A stretch of DNA of 64,000 nucleotides from Bubalus kerabau (GCF_029407905.1 NC_073628.1:62566501-62630500); one strand, 5' to 3'. Positions 45,506 to 57,790 are shown, counted from the first letter of the stretch. Notes: a model not told the origin generated them from the letters alone. Numbers and translations: made by a program.

Positions 45506-46077
45506 TGCAAACCATTCAGTGTTTAGTTTTCTGGAGTATATTTTTATAAGTTGTCATCTTACAGAGCAATTGCTCTTTTCTTATTTGTTTGGCATAGTTC
45601 TCTCTTTTAAAAATGTGTCATTTCACTTGGCTTCAGAAAATTCAAATGAGCAAAATAAGAGTGAATGAGAACTCACAATCTTTTATAACATTTTATTTTG
45701 AAAACTTTCATTCTAAAAAGTTGCAAAAATAATGCAAAGAATTCCCATATAGTTTCTGAGATTAGAAAGTTAAGCTATCATCTGATTTGCTATATGTCTT
45801 TGTTTCTCTCCTCTCCATGTGTATTCATGTATATGTGATTTTCTCTGTAATAGTTGACACAGTGGAAAACCTTATGCCTTATCTCTAAGTAATTTCATGT
45901 GCATTTCCTAAAAGCAAGGAATTCTCTTATATGACTTCAGTTCAATTTTCAAAATCAGAAAAGTCTGTTCCTGTTTTGTACCTTTACAGTAGAGATTGGC
46001 ACAATATTGTAAGTCAACTCTACTACAATTAAAACATAAAATTAAAAAATCAGAAATGTAATACTGATACAATATTT
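45506..46077. other. Unannotated stretch
   Basis: AT-rich, nothing recognised. Confidence 0.4.
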
Positions 46078-46311
46078 TTATCTAGTCTGTTGTTGTTGTT
46101 TAGTCACTGTCATGTCTGACACCTTTGTGAACCCATGAACTATAGCCCACCAGGCCCCTATGTCCATGGGATTCCACAGGCAAGAATACTGGAGTGGGTT
46201 GCCATTTCCTTCTGCATGAGATCTTCCTGACCTAGGGATCAAACTCATACCTACTGCATTGCAAGCAGTTCTTTACCACTAAGCTACCAGGGAAGCCCAA
46301 TTATCTAGTCT
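46078..46311 (-). mobile_element. Bov-tA SINE with 11-bp target duplication
   Basis: Antisense full-length copy (46089-46300) with a (GTT)n-type tail at left and 'gctaccagggaagccca' at right. TTATCTAGTCT is repeated exactly at 46078-46088 and 46301-46311. Confidence 0.95.
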
Positions 46312-46350
46312 ATAGACATTCAAATATTGAAGTTGTGTGATTAATATCTT

Positions 46351-47120
46351 TCAATTCAGTTCAGTCCTATTCAACTCTTTGTGACCTTATGGACTGAAGC
46401 ACATCAGGCTTTCCTGTCCATCACCAACTCCCAGAGCCTACCCAAACTCATGTCCATCATGTTAGTGATGCCATCCAACCATCTCATCCTCTGTCATCCC
46501 CTTCTCCTCCCACCTCCAATCTTTCCCAGCATAAGAATCTTTTCCAATAAGTCAGTTTTTCACATCAGGTGGCCAAAGTGTTGGAGTTTCAGCTTCAGCA
46601 TCAGTCCTTCCAATGGATATTCTGGGCTGATTTCCTTTAGGATTGACTGGTTGGATCTCCTTGCTGTCCAAGGGACTATCAAGAGTCTTCTCCAACACTA
46701 CAGTTCAAAAGCATCAATTCTTCGGTGTTCAGCTCTCTTTATAGCCCAAAACTCACAGCCATACATGACTACTGGAAAAAGCATAGCTTTGACTAGATGG
46801 ACCTTAGTTGGTAAAGTAATATCTCTGCTTTTTAATATGCTGTCTAGGTTGGTCATAGCTTTTCTTCCAAGGAGTAAGTGTCTTTTAATTTCATGGCTTC
46901 AGTCACCATCTGCAGTAATTTTGGAGCCCAAAAAATAGTCTGTCACTGTTTCCATTGTTTCCCCTTCTATTTGCCATGAAGTGATGGTACCAAATGCCAT
47001 GATCTTCATTTTCTGAATGTTGAGTTTTAAGTCAACTTTTTCACTCTCCTCTTTCACTTTCATCAAGAAGCTTTTTAGTTCTTCTCCTTCTGCCATAAGG
47101 TTGGTGTCATCTGTGTATCT
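46351..47120 (-). mobile_element. BovB LINE 3' part
   Basis: Antisense. Minus frame 46899-47096 includes LKLNIQKMKIMAFGTITSWQ. It ends in the codons just after the YADD region. TATCTTT occurs at both edges, but overlaps element sequence. Confidence 0.9.
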
Positions 47121-48845
47121 TTAGAAAGATGGAAAAAAAAAAAAAATCTCTGAATCAGGATCCAACACCTTTAATTAGGATTCTCTAAACCCCTTACTCC
47201 AGACCAGTTCCTTAGGGTTTCCTGGGCTTTAAGATTTGACTTTTTGGAAGTACTGAAGCCATTAAAAAAAAAATCTATTTGAATTTGTGTGGTGTTTCCT
47301 CCAGACTTGCAACTTGAGTGGACTACCACAGATGTGATATGTGTCTGTCTTCATGTGAGTGAATCATGTCAGGAAGTACAGAATGTCTGTCAGTACTCAG
47401 TCTCTTATTGGTGTTCAGGGTGGATCAACATGCCCCCTTCCCACAAAAAGTGGACAATAAGTTAGAGTACTATGAATCAGAAAGCCCAACATTGGCATAC
47501 TTTTAGTTTGAGTTGATACTGGATTTCTAAGTTTCATTTTCTTTCCTAAAGATCATATTTGGAAATAATAAGTATGTTTTATATATCTACACAATTTTAT
47601 TACATTGTATATAAATAATACATTATAATACTGTATATGCAGCATATAAATATAACTATTTGTTTAATATCAGTATATAAATATATACACATGGTGTATT
47701 CACATATGTGAATATATACATACATACATATTTTTGAAATATTTTGTATTTCATGGGGTAAAGAATTTTAAGATCTGTAAATATTAATATGCTAGGTATA
47801 TGCATGAATGGAACATTATTTAGGTAAATGTGATCTTGGCTTTTTTTAATTTTTATTATGAACAGAAAGGTATTCCAATTTAGAAGAAATATTATCAACT
47901 ATGGATGTTGTCAGCATTAGGTTCTATTGCTGAGTTTATGATGACTCTAAGACTTTGGGTAAGTTAATGAATTCTAGGTAACACTTTCCACCACTATTTA
48001 ATAGAGATCAGAGAAAAAAATATCATACTCTCCCCCTCCCACCCTGCCCCGAGGAGCTGTATGGATAAAATTAAGCTAATATATAACATCAACTTTAATT
48101 AAAATTGCTATAGAAACACAGTATTACTTTATGAATCAATAGTTCACAAGGGAAGAGATCAGGCTGATAAATCCAGAAGAAATGTAACCTCGCATTTATT
48201 TTGTTTCTCACCAAGTGAGGTGGAAGCTTCACTGAAAAATGACCATCTGCCTACCATAAAAATACTGGATCATTCTTTGAGAGAAATGGACAAGCACAAT
48301 GGCAGAATTGTGACACTGGCTTCATTTTTAATATTTCAGTTATGAAGGGCCTCTGCCTGGATGAGAAACAGTATGATATTCCTGTAGGTTTTATATCTGG
48401 CTCAATTCTAAATACTCAAAACTCCTTACAGGTGATAAAAGTGCATGCCAGATTAGTCGTAAAATCTACCTGCCTCTCACATATTTTTGGTAGCTAAGAT
48501 CATTGCGCTGTCAGATAATTTTTATCCTTTCCTCAATATTCAAGGACATCGCTAATGCCTTTTCTGCAATGCTGTTGCATGTCAATTTTTGTAATGTTGG
48601 TTGCTATTTTTACAGTTTCTCTTTTTTAAAAAAAAGCATCAATATCTCAAAGACCAACTATATGCTCAAGTGTCTTCTCTAAATCTGTACCGATCAATCT
48701 CTTCCTTTTGTTTAACTGTGGACTCACCTGCTATATGAATGCCTCAGATGTACACATAGTATTTGTGGTCAGGTCCTCCTAGGCTAAGTCTGAAGGTCCC
48801 TTTAAATCCATCCTCTATTTTCTACTTTTTCTACTTGTCATTTAT
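47121..48845. other. Unannotated 1.7-kb stretch
   Basis: Poly(A)-like run at about 47133, AT-rich words around 47580-47720, no gene. 47150-47420 may be an old repeat I cannot name. Otherwise single-copy-looking. Confidence 0.4.
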
Positions 48846-49430
48846 TTTTTTTTTTAATTGAAGTATAGTTGATTTACAATTTCTGTTAATTTCTGCTCTA
48901 CAGCAAAGTGATTCAGTTATACATACATATGCAATATTCTTTTTTATATCCTGTCCATTATACTTTACCATAGGATATTAAATATAGTTCTCTGTGCTAT
49001 ACATTAGAAAACTGTTCATTCTATATATAATAGTTTGCATCTGTTAATCCCAAACTCCAAGTCCATCCCTCCCCCTTGGCAACCACCAGTCTGTTCTCTC
49101 TGTCCTTGATTCTTCTTTTGTTTCATAGCTTCATTTGTGCTACATTTCAGATTCCACATAGACATGGCATCATATGATATTTGTATTTCTCTTTGCCTTA
49201 CTTCACTTAGTATGATAATCTCTAGGCTCATCCAAGTTCTGCAAATGGCATTATTGGATTCTTTGCATTTCAGAGTAATACTTCATTCTGTATATGTGCC
49301 ACATCTTTGTCTATTCCTCTGTCAATGAACATTTATGTTGCTTCCATGTCTTGCCTATTGTCAATAGTGTAGCTGTGAATATAGGGGTACATGGATCTTT
49401 TGGCATTGTGGATGTGTCTGGGTATATGCT
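48846..49430 (-). mobile_element. L1 3' fragment (3' UTR and ORF2 C-terminus)
   Basis: Poly(T) start, 3' UTR ('agtatagttgatttacaatt'), then ORF2 C-terminal antisense text ('cttcacttagtatgataatc', 'atgttgcttccatgtcttgc'). An older L1 than the one at 27-36 kb. Frames broken. Confidence 0.85.
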
Positions 49431-49559
49431 CCCTTGCCTGGCAATAATTTAAGGTCTCACACCTTTTGTAATGCCAAGTTGTGGTGGCCTGCTGACAGTT
49501 CTCCCTAACTTCTTTGTGTTCTCATCTCAAGCTGCTGGCATCTTTCCAAAACATAGTTA

Positions 49560-49678
49560 AAATCATACATGTGTACACCTGTGGCTGATTCATGTTGATG
49601 TTTGGCAGAAAACAAAATTCTGTAAGGCAATTAACCTTCAATTAAAAAAATAAATGAACTAAAAAAAAAACATATTAC
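49560..49678 (+). mobile_element. L1 3' end, sense
   Basis: 'catgtgtacacctgtggctg' and 'gattcatgttgatgtttggc' are the L1-BT-type 3' end, with an A-rich tail to 49669. AAAACATAGTTA before and AAAACATATTA after suggest a ~11-bp duplication with one change. Confidence 0.8.
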
Positions 49679-50013
49679 CTTTTGTCTGTACACTTCTACA
49701 AATCTTCCCTAAATACCAAGAGAAATTCATTCAAGAAGAAGCACTTGCTGCAGCGTATATAACATGAGCTCCAGACCTGGACAAGAATTAACTCTCTATT
49801 CTGCTTTGGACAAGTTTTTGAAACTCAGTAAGCCCCACTTCATTTGTCCTACAACCTATAGAATGGCTATGGAGGTAATGAGTTAAATCCCTTACAATAC
49901 CCAGGGTCTCTCCTGATGCACTGCTGAAACTCAGATTTTTGCTCTTGCCTCTGTGCTAAAATATCCACTTACATGCCTGCTTTTTTTTTTTTTTAACTTC
50001 TAGTTTATGCGGG
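49679..50013. other. Unannotated stretch
   Basis: Nothing recognised apart from a T run at 49980-49995. Confidence 0.4.
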
Positions 50014-50325
50014 CTTCCCTAATAGCCCAGTTGGTAAAGAATACGCTGGCAATATAGGACACCCCGGTTCCATTCCTGAGTTGGGAAGATCCGCTGGAGA
50101 ACGGATAGGCTACCCATACAAGTATTCTTGGGCTTCCCTTATGGCTCAGCTGGTAAAGAATCTGCCTGCAATGAGAGAGACCTGGGTTCAATCCCTGAGT
50201 TGGAAAGATCCCCTGGAGAATGGAAAGGCTACCCACTCTAGTATTCTGGCCTGGAGAATTCCATGGACTGTACAGTCTATGGGGTTGAAAAGAGTTGGAC
50301 ACAACTGAGCAACATCCACTTTCAC
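50014..50325 (+). mobile_element. Bov-tA SINE, tandem tRNA-head dimer
   Basis: A first unit (head plus ~35 bp of Bov-A, stopping at 'caagtattcttg') runs directly into a second complete unit starting 'ggcttcccttatggctcag' at 50131. It ends with ACTTTCACTTTCC. A head-to-tail partial dimer. The same architecture occurs at 55848-56152. Confidence 0.9.
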
Positions 50326-50852
50326 TTTCCTTTGTACACACTGTTCTTTCTTGTTTCCTGCTAAGATGCCAAACACTCTGCTGCATCGTCCTTCTTTGTT
50401 TCTACAAATAGAATATTCACTGGCTGTTCCATTCTTTTCCCTCATCTGTAAAAAGCTTATAGTTCCCTTAAGGGCCATAACACACTCCAACCCTTGTGTG
50501 CATTATTGTTTTGATTTCTCCTTAGCAGAATGTCCATTATTTCCTAGGAAACTGCACCACACTGTGTTCCTTTCTTATGTTATTTGGCACGTTCCACCTT
50601 GTATTCTGTTATTTGAATTTTTGTTCCCAAGCTCCACTCCAGATGGTTAGTCAACAAATATCCGAAAGCATCCAGCAATTTTACATTCTGGAAATTCAAT
50701 AAATATTTGTATGACAGACTATGTTTTGAAAAGGTTGTCTGCAGCCCTAACTGCCACTCTATGTGCGCTTATGCAACGTCACATTGTCTAGTCCTCATTC
50801 GGAGCTGTGTGCCTTTCTCCACCCTCTTGAATCTGGACAGAAATTATGACAA
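50326..50852. other. Unannotated stretch
   Basis: No gene. Possibly an L2 3' region near 50490-50690, too diverged to call. Confidence 0.35.
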
Positions 50853-51198
50853 CAGTAGTTTCCTCTTATCTGCAGGGGATATGTTCCAAGACTCCTAGTG
50901 AATGTCTGAAACCTGGGGGTTTACCAATAATACCAAACCCTATTTTTAATGTGTTTATTCTGATACTAACTGGCGGATACCATGTACAGCATGGATGCTG
51001 GACTGAAATATGATTCCTGTTCTGGGCGGGAAAGAGTGAGAAGGCAAGAGATTTCATCACTTTGCACAGAATGGCACCCAGCTTAAAAATTATAAATTGT
51101 TTATTGCTGGGATTGTCCGTTTAAGATTGTCAGACTGCCATTGGCTTTAGTTAACTGAAACTATTGAAAGGAAAATGCAGATAAAGGATTTAATGTAA
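50853..51198. mobile_element. Tigger-like MER element remnant
   Basis: The left end CAGTAGTTTCCTCTTATCTG and 'gggatatgttccaagactcc' match the terminus of Tigger-derived MITEs. The right end has 'taactgaaactattgaaagg' and 'gcagataaagga', the expected inverted partner. No transposase. Confidence 0.65.
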
Positions 51199-51314
51199 TT
51201 CTACAACTGTTTCATATAATTTCATATACCAGTGAAACCATCTTCACCTTGATTTTTTTTTAAGTTTCTACAGACAAGGTTAGTTTTTTTTTTTGTTTTT
51301 TTTTTTTAAACAGC

Positions 51315-51553
51315 TACAATCCATCCTATAGGAAATCAGTCCTGAATATTCATTAAGACCCTGATGCTGGGAAAGATTGAAGGTGGGAGGAGAAGGGGAT
51401 GACAAAGGATGAGATGGTTGGATGGCATCACCAACTCAAGGGACATGAGTTTGGGTAAACTCTGGGGAGTTGGTGATGGACAGGGAGGCCTGGCACACTG
51501 CAGTCCACTGGGTCACAAAGAGTCAGACATGACTGAGAGATTGAACTGAGCTG
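51315..51553 (+). mobile_element. BovB LINE 3' end with internal deletion
   Basis: Sense. 'cctgaatattcatt' jumps to 'aagaccctgatgctgggaaa' at about 51355, losing ~80 bp. It ends TTGAACTGAGCTGATGAG. Confidence 0.88.
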
Positions 51554-51716
51554 ATGAGACTATTCAGTTACCTTTTTGTTATTGAAAATAAAATGGTAAA
51601 TATCAATTAGCTCAACTGGTGTTCAGATCTGGGTCCTCATTGCTATTTTATTTCTATATTTTCTTACTGCAGGCAGTGGAATTACTGGAGAATTCTCTTG
51701 ACTGATTCTGTAGGCC

Positions 51717-51780
51717 TTCTTTTCTTTCTTTCTTTCTGTCTTTCTTTATTTTATTTATTATTATTATTTTTGTTGTTGTT
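51717..51780. repeat. (TTTC)n / (ATT)n / (GTT)n low complexity
   Basis: Successive short simple repeats. Confidence 0.9.
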
Positions 51781-53163
51781 ATGGTATATCTATTTGTTTT
51801 GGCTGCAGGAATAAGGAACACACTTTCTTCTTTCAGGTTCACAAGAATCTCCCAACTCTGTCTGGAGTGCAACCCTGACTCATCTTTCTGTTGCATGATC
51901 TCTTGTACCTGCTTGCCTTTCAAACCCACAGGTGGTCCTGAGTCTTGCCTTGTTCATTGCAGCCCAGCCATTACCTAAGGGACCATGAAGGACCTCACAC
52001 AAATATTGAATGCCCTTCCTCCGTGCTGCTCTGTCCCTTCTTGTTCCTGAGACTCCCGCCTCCTCTCCAGACTTGACCTTGACATCCTCAAGGTAGTGAG
52101 ACTGTTGTGTTTTGCCGGGACTCAACCTCCTTCCACGGAGCAGTGAAAAGAGCCCACAGACAGGAATCCTGTCTGAACATGGGTCTACAATTATGTATTT
52201 TCCTTCTTTTAAGGATTATATTCCTGCACTGGAATTTCCCAGCTTTATAGAAATTTCCAGAAGGAGGAATGTGTCCTGTACCGATCACTCCATTCTGGTA
52301 GGAGTGAGAAATTCCAGCTGAATCAACTCTGGTGATCAGTGATTAATGAATACCAAAGTTTGTTTCCTTTTGTATACATGTTTTGAAATATTTTTAACAT
52401 TGTATACAGTTCATGTAATGTTACTGTATGGATAAAATGAAGTACCACAGCTGCTAAGTTTATGTCTCTTCTCAAGCCTATGAGTCATATACTCATGGAA
52501 GTCTCACCACCTCATTTTTAGAAAAATACAAATCAATAAGCAATACTAATTTGTTTTTCAGATATTACTCACTTGGTGGACACTTAATTACCACTGCTTC
52601 AATAGTTTTTATAAAAGAAAAAGCAGAACAATGAGGACTACACCTTAGTGAAAACCTAGTCAGACCTTTATTTTTCTGAAAGTAACCTTTGTCCCTCTGA
52701 AGTGTATTTTAAACACAGTACCTTCATGGGTCAGACCCATAGGTGAGGTCCACTCCATAGGCAGGAAATAAATGACATTTGGAGAGTAGAGCCATCTTGA
52801 ATTCACATGTACTCTCCTTCTCTGCTAGTCTGAAAAAGCTGTTGAAAATAAGCTTCAAAGTATGGTTCTGTTTTTCACAATATATTTCCTAAATCCAGAG
52901 TTAATAAATGAATAAATTAAATCAAATAGGATATAATGTAGCAAATGCTAAATAATTTCTAAGACTGGGAGTCAGAGGTCTTAGAAAATATAAATGCCAA
53001 TTTAAATGAAAAAGTATGTGATATATTTGTACTAGTTGTTTTGGGAGCATATAAGCAATTGATTCAAAAAAATTTCTTATTAAATCTTATACTGAGCAGA
53101 GATCAGAATAACATACTTTAAAACTGAGTACATTAAGAACTTTTAGCTAACTACTAAACTAAT
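51781..53163. other. Unannotated 1.4-kb stretch
   Basis: GC is slightly raised at 51830-52140. Short frames on both strands (51781-51978, 51880-52125, 52088-52321) carry no motif. No repeat named. Confidence 0.4.
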
Positions 53164-53232
53164 ACATTTTTTATTTTTTTTTTATATTTTATTTTTAAAC
53201 TTTACAATATTGTATTGGTTTTGCCATATATA
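53164..53232 (-). mobile_element. Very short L1 3' end
   Basis: T-rich start and 'actttacaatattgtattgg' plus 'ttttgccatata', the terminal ~65 bp of L1-BT in antisense. Target duplication not visible. Confidence 0.8.
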
Positions 53233-53902
53233 GAAGAACCATTTAAAATCATTTTTACTGTGGTAGGAAATTATTTATGCTTAATTAATTAGTCCAAATT
53301 TACATAACATATCTTATTGATTTTTATTTTCTTCATTTTAAGGCAGCATTTGAGTTTCACTGATTTATTATGTGACTTTAGATGCCACAGGAAAATTAAG
53401 TGTGAGATTTTAAGTGAAAATTATGGTTAATAGCACATATGTAATCTATATTCTTAGAAACTTAGAAACATATCTCAAATTTGCCTTTAATTGCCTTAAG
53501 AAAAATTTTTTAAAAGTCCTCTGTATTATTACTTTTATGTATCACCACTTATTTTACTCATTACAATATACTTATTTCATATTAATTCCATTTTATATAT
53601 TTCATAGTATATAACAAGAAGAAAGAATGAAAAAAAAACAAGTTTTTATTGCTGCTGACATTTTGAACATGTTATAGTTTATGAGGAAATAATTAAAACT
53701 CATATTACACAGCAAAACACTCTGACCTTTTCTCAGAGATTGACATGAGTTCTTGGGCAGATTCTGTAAAGAAACTCAGAGGTAAGATTCAGTTACTAAT
53801 AAGTAATTGACAGATTCAAAGGTCACAGTTCTGGCAGCAATTTAGTTTGTAAGCCAGGGCATGGAATAAATTTGTTTTTCAATTATCAATTTTCTTCCAT
53901 GA
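53233..53902. other. Unannotated stretch
   Basis: AT-rich, nothing recognised. Confidence 0.4.
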
Positions 53903-53906
53903 CAAC

Positions 53907-54530
53907 ATGACCTGCCTTTTGAGAAATCGGTATGCAAGTCAGGAAGTAACAGTTAGAACTGGACATGGAACAACAGACTGGTTCCAAATAGGAAAAGGAG
54001 TACATCAAGGCTGTATATTGTCACCCTCCTCATTTAATTTATATCCAGAGTACATCATGAGAAATACTGGGCTAGATAAAGCACAAGCTGGATTCAAGAT
54101 TACTGGGAGAAATATCAATAACCTCAGATATGCAGATGACACCACCCTTATGGCAGAAGATGAAGAAGAACTAAAGAGACTCTTGATGAAAGTGAAAGAG
54201 GTAAGTGAAAAAGCTAACTTAAAACTCAACGTTCAGAAAACTAAGATCATGGAATCCAGTCCAATCAATTCATGGCAAATAGATGGGGAAAAAGTGGAAA
54301 CAGTGGCTGACTTTATTTCTTTGGGCTCCAAAATCACTGCAGATGGTGGCTGCAGCCATGAAATTAAAAGACGCTTACTCCTTGGAAGCAAAGTTATGAC
54401 CAACCTAGACAGCATATTAAAAAGCAGAGACATTACTTTGCCAACAAAGGTCTGTCTAGTCAAGGCTATGGATTTTCCAGTAGTCACATATGGATGTGAG
54501 AGTTGGACTATAAAGAAAGCTGAGTGCTAA
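53907..54530 (+). pseudogene. BovB reverse transcriptase C-terminal half (207 codons)
   Basis: Uninterrupted frame starting MTCLLRNRYASQ. It holds HGTTDWFQIGKGVHQGCILS (palm motif B region), NNLRYADDTTLMAE with the YADD catalytic box, then LKLNVQKTKIMESSPINSWQ and the terminal TYGCESWTIKKAEC. It lacks the N-terminal endonuclease, fingers and the first palm aspartate, so it cannot be an active polymerase. Preservation of the frame reflects youth of the copy, not proven selection. Confidence 0.9.
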
Positions 54531-54619
54531 AGAACTGATGCTTTTTTTTTTTTTAATTTTATTTTATTTTTAAACTTTACATAACTGTATTAGTTTTGCT
54601 TGGCAGAACTGATGCTTTT
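54531..54619 (-). mobile_element. ~60-bp L1 3' end insertion with 15-bp target duplication
   Basis: Poly(T) plus 'actttacataactgtattag' (antisense L1 terminus) lies between perfect repeats AGAACTGATGCTTTT at 54531-54545 and 54605-54619. The BovB reads through cleanly once this is excised in thought. The cut is at TTTT/GA on the plus strand, close to the L1 endonuclease preference TTTT/AA. Confidence 0.93.
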
Positions 54620-55758
54620 GAACTGTGGTGTTGGAGAAGACACTTGAGAGTCCCTTGGACTGCAAGGAAATCCAACCAAGTCCAACCTAAAGGAGATCAG
54701 TCCTGAGTGTTCATTGGAAGGGCTGATGTTGAAGCTGAAACTCCAGTATTTTGGCCACCTGATGCGAAGAGCTGACTAATTTGAAAAGACCCTGATGCTA
54801 AGAAAGATTGAGGGCAAGAAGAGAATGAGATGACAGAGGATGAGATGGTTGGATGGCATCACTGACTCAGTGGAGATGAGTTTGAGTAAACTCTGGCAGT
54901 TGGTGGTGGGAGGCCAGGAGTGCTGTATTCTATGGGGTCGCGAAGAGTTGGACACAACTGAGCTACTAAACTGAACTGAATGTTTTTTTAGATGCCACGG
55001 ACTTGTGTAGAGTATATGTTCTTTAAATGTCATTGGATATTGATTTTTAAAGTATATTTTTCTTTCTTTAAAAAGTTTTATTGAGATGTGCTTAACATTT
55101 AAAACATACAATTTGATAAGATTTGACATATTTCAAGCATATGAAATCATCATCACAATCAAGATGAATGTGACCACAAAATCTAAAAATTTCTTATTGT
55201 ATCTTTGTAATCTATTATTCCTTTATCCTACAGGTTTTACAAATACATGAGACACATTATTTTTAAAAAATAACTTTGCTGAGTTATAGTTGACTTACAA
55301 AAACTATGGAGATTTAATGCATACAACTTGATGAGTTTGGAGACAAGGATACATTCAAGAAGCCATCACCATGATCAGGCCATTAAAGTATCCATCATCT
55401 CCAGACACTTCCTCCCATTCCCTCTCTCTGCCTTTTTAAAAATATATAATTTTTTTCTTTTTTTAGTCAGAACACTTCATATAAGTGCAAAGTAGATATA
55501 TAGACTAGTATTTACAGTACTGAAATTTTGCAAACTTTGATATTTCCCATTCACCATCACTGCAACCTCTAGTCATCACTGTTCTATTTTTTTGTTCTGT
55601 GGACATGACTGTTTTAAATTCCTTATATGGAGGGCTCAAACAATGTTTGTTCTTCTATGCCTGCTTATTTCACTTGGCATACTATCTTCCAAGCCCATCC
55701 ATGTTGTCACAAATAGCAACTGTTTTCCTCTTTCTGAACGCTGAATAATAGTCTGCTT

Positions 55759-55760
<2 letters not shown>

Positions 55761-55838
<78 letters not shown>
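55761..55838. repeat. (TA)23(TG)16 compound microsatellite
   Basis: TA units 55761-55806 followed by TG units to 55838. Pure and long, probably length-polymorphic. Confidence 0.97.
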
Positions 55839-55840
<2 letters not shown>

Positions 55841-55847
55841 GTGAAAC

Positions 55848-56152
55848 TCACTCAGTCATGTCCAGCTCTTCACAACCCCATAGACTCTAGCCCATGGAAT
55901 TCTCCAGGCCAGAATATTGGAGTGGGTAGCCTTTCCCTTCTCCAGGGGATCTTCCAAACCCAATGATGGAACCCAGGTCTCCTGCATTGCGTGCAGATTA
56001 TTTACCGGCTGAGCCACAAGGGAAGACCAAAAATACTGGAATGGGTAGCTTGTCCCTTCTAAAAATGGATCTTCCTGACCCAGGAATCAAACTGGAGTCT
56101 CCTGCATTTCAGGTGGATTCTTCGCCAACTGGGCTGTCAGGGAAGCCCATAT
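55848..56152 (-). mobile_element. Bov-tA SINE, tandem tRNA-head dimer
   Basis: Antisense. Bov-A ('tgtccagctcttcacaaccc') plus head to 'gagccacaagggaag', then a second partial unit from about 56030 ('ggaatgggtagcttgtccc' to 'gctgtcagggaagccc'). Same dimer design as 50014-50325. It abuts the TG microsatellite in the old L1. Confidence 0.87.
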
Positions 56153-57488
56153 ACACCTATGCATATGTATAGATCACATTTTCTTTATGCATTACTATAG
56201 CAATGGACATTTAACTTGTTTCTATACCTTAGCTATTGTGAATTACAATAAACATCGGAATACAACTATCTCTTCACAGTCCTAACTTCAGTTCCCTTAG
56301 ATTTTGGAGAATTGCTGAATCAAATGGTAACTCTATTTTTAAATTTTGAAGTAAATACACACTGTTTCTGTTGACTTGCATTTCCCTGATGATTAGCAAT
56401 GCTGAACATCTTTCCACATACTCATGGGCCATTTGTATGTCTTTCTTTTGAAAAAAAAAAAAAAATTCAGGTCCTTTGCCCATTTTGAAATCAAACTATT
56501 TGTTCTTTTGCTACTGATTTATAGGAGTTCTTTCTATGTTTCTTATATTACCCTCTTATCCCCTTATCAGACATATGGTATACGAATAGTTTCTCCCATC
56601 CCATAGGTTTTTTTCCATTGGATTTTTCATCACTGTGCAAAAGCTTTTTAGTTTGATGTAGTCCCACTTGTTTATTTATTTATTCTTATGTTTTCTTCTA
56701 TGCTTTTTATGCTTTCAGGCCTTACTGTTTAACTCTTTAATTTATTTTAAGTTGATTTTTTTTTCTATGGTGTGAGATAAGGATCCAATTTCATTCTTTT
56801 GCTTGTAGATATCTAGTTGTACTGCCACTGTTGTTGAAGAGACCATCTTTTCCCGATTGTGTGTATTTGACTTGGTGTATTTCCCTTGTTGAAGATCAAG
56901 AGATCATATAGGATGAATTTATTTTCAATGTCTCTGTTTTGTTCTACTGATATGTATATATGTTTTTATGCCAGTACCAGACTATTTTGATTGCTGTGGT
57001 TTCATAGCATATTTTCAAATAAGGAAATATATCTCCTTGCTCTTCTTGCTCAAAGTACTTTTGGCTATTTGGGGTCTTTTGTGGTTCCAAATTAATTTTA
57101 AGATTGTTTTCTATTTCTGTATAATATAGATAAATATATAGATCATTATGATCATATTATCAGTTAATCAAAAATAAGTTTATTTGCAGATAACATCACC
57201 AACCACTTGAACCCTCTATTACTCATTCCTGGTTCCTATTTTCTATACTACATAGCCCACACCTAAGAGTAAGGAATTTAAATTTTTTACTATCATAATC
57301 CAGTCTACTTCTCCAGCATCATTTCCCACCACTATCTCTGTATAGCCTCTACTCATAAGAGAATATTTAATGTTTCGATTCCATGTGTTATATTTCCATT
57401 TCCATCTATTGTTTATGTTTTCTTTCAAATTCAAATTAACATTTCAGGCTCTATCTGAAGAAATAGTTTTCATTTTCTAGGGTGAGTT

Positions 57489-57790
57489 CTAATATTACTT
57501 TCTTTGTGGTTAAAATTAATAGTTAGAAATTACCATTTATTTTCATCACAAAGAAAGTACTGTATGTGTCAAGTCACTTTCACTTTCACTTGAAATATTA
57601 CATTGTTTGTGATTAAAATTAATGGTTAGAAATGACTGACCTTCTGTATGTGTCAGGCAGTAAGCATACAATTTCACATCTGATTCATTATTTCTGTAAA
57701 AGAGGCATTCTTGCCTTCATGTATATGAAGTACATAAGAATGGGTAAATTACACCCCAAGTCACAGTGTCTTAACCAGTTTACAGGTATT
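57489..57790. repeat. Local duplication in a MIR-like sequence
   Basis: 'gttaaaattaatagttagaa' (about 57510) recurs as 'attaaaattaatggttagaa' (about 57613), and 'ctgtatgtgtcaagtcac' recurs as 'ctgtatgtgtcaggcag'. The second copy runs on into MIR-like text to 57790. Confidence 0.55.

Larger units (their letters stand above)
53903..54980 (+). mobile_element. BovB LINE, RT palm to 3' end
   Basis: Sense, from 'gacctgccttttgagaaatc' to the terminal ACTAAACTGAACTGAA. It contains the longest intact BovB frame in the window and is split near its end by a tiny L1 insertion (54546-54604). Confidence 0.95.
55065..57125 (-). mobile_element. Old L1 (L1M-type), 3' half
   Basis: Antisense: 3' UTR at 55065-55440 ('ttatagttgacttacaaaaa', 'catgatcaggccattaaag'), then ORF2 C-terminus ('gctgaataatagtctgcttt'). 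After the microsatellite and SINE interruption come 56155-57125 with 'ggccatttgtatgtctttc', 'cctttgcccattttgaaatc' and 'ctatggtgtgagataaggat'. Coding capacity is gone. Confidence 0.82.

Noticed and set aside
55761..55838. Long TA/TG tract as a CRISPR-like or satellite array
   Set aside because: It is a dinucleotide microsatellite with no spacer structure and no unit longer than 2 bp.
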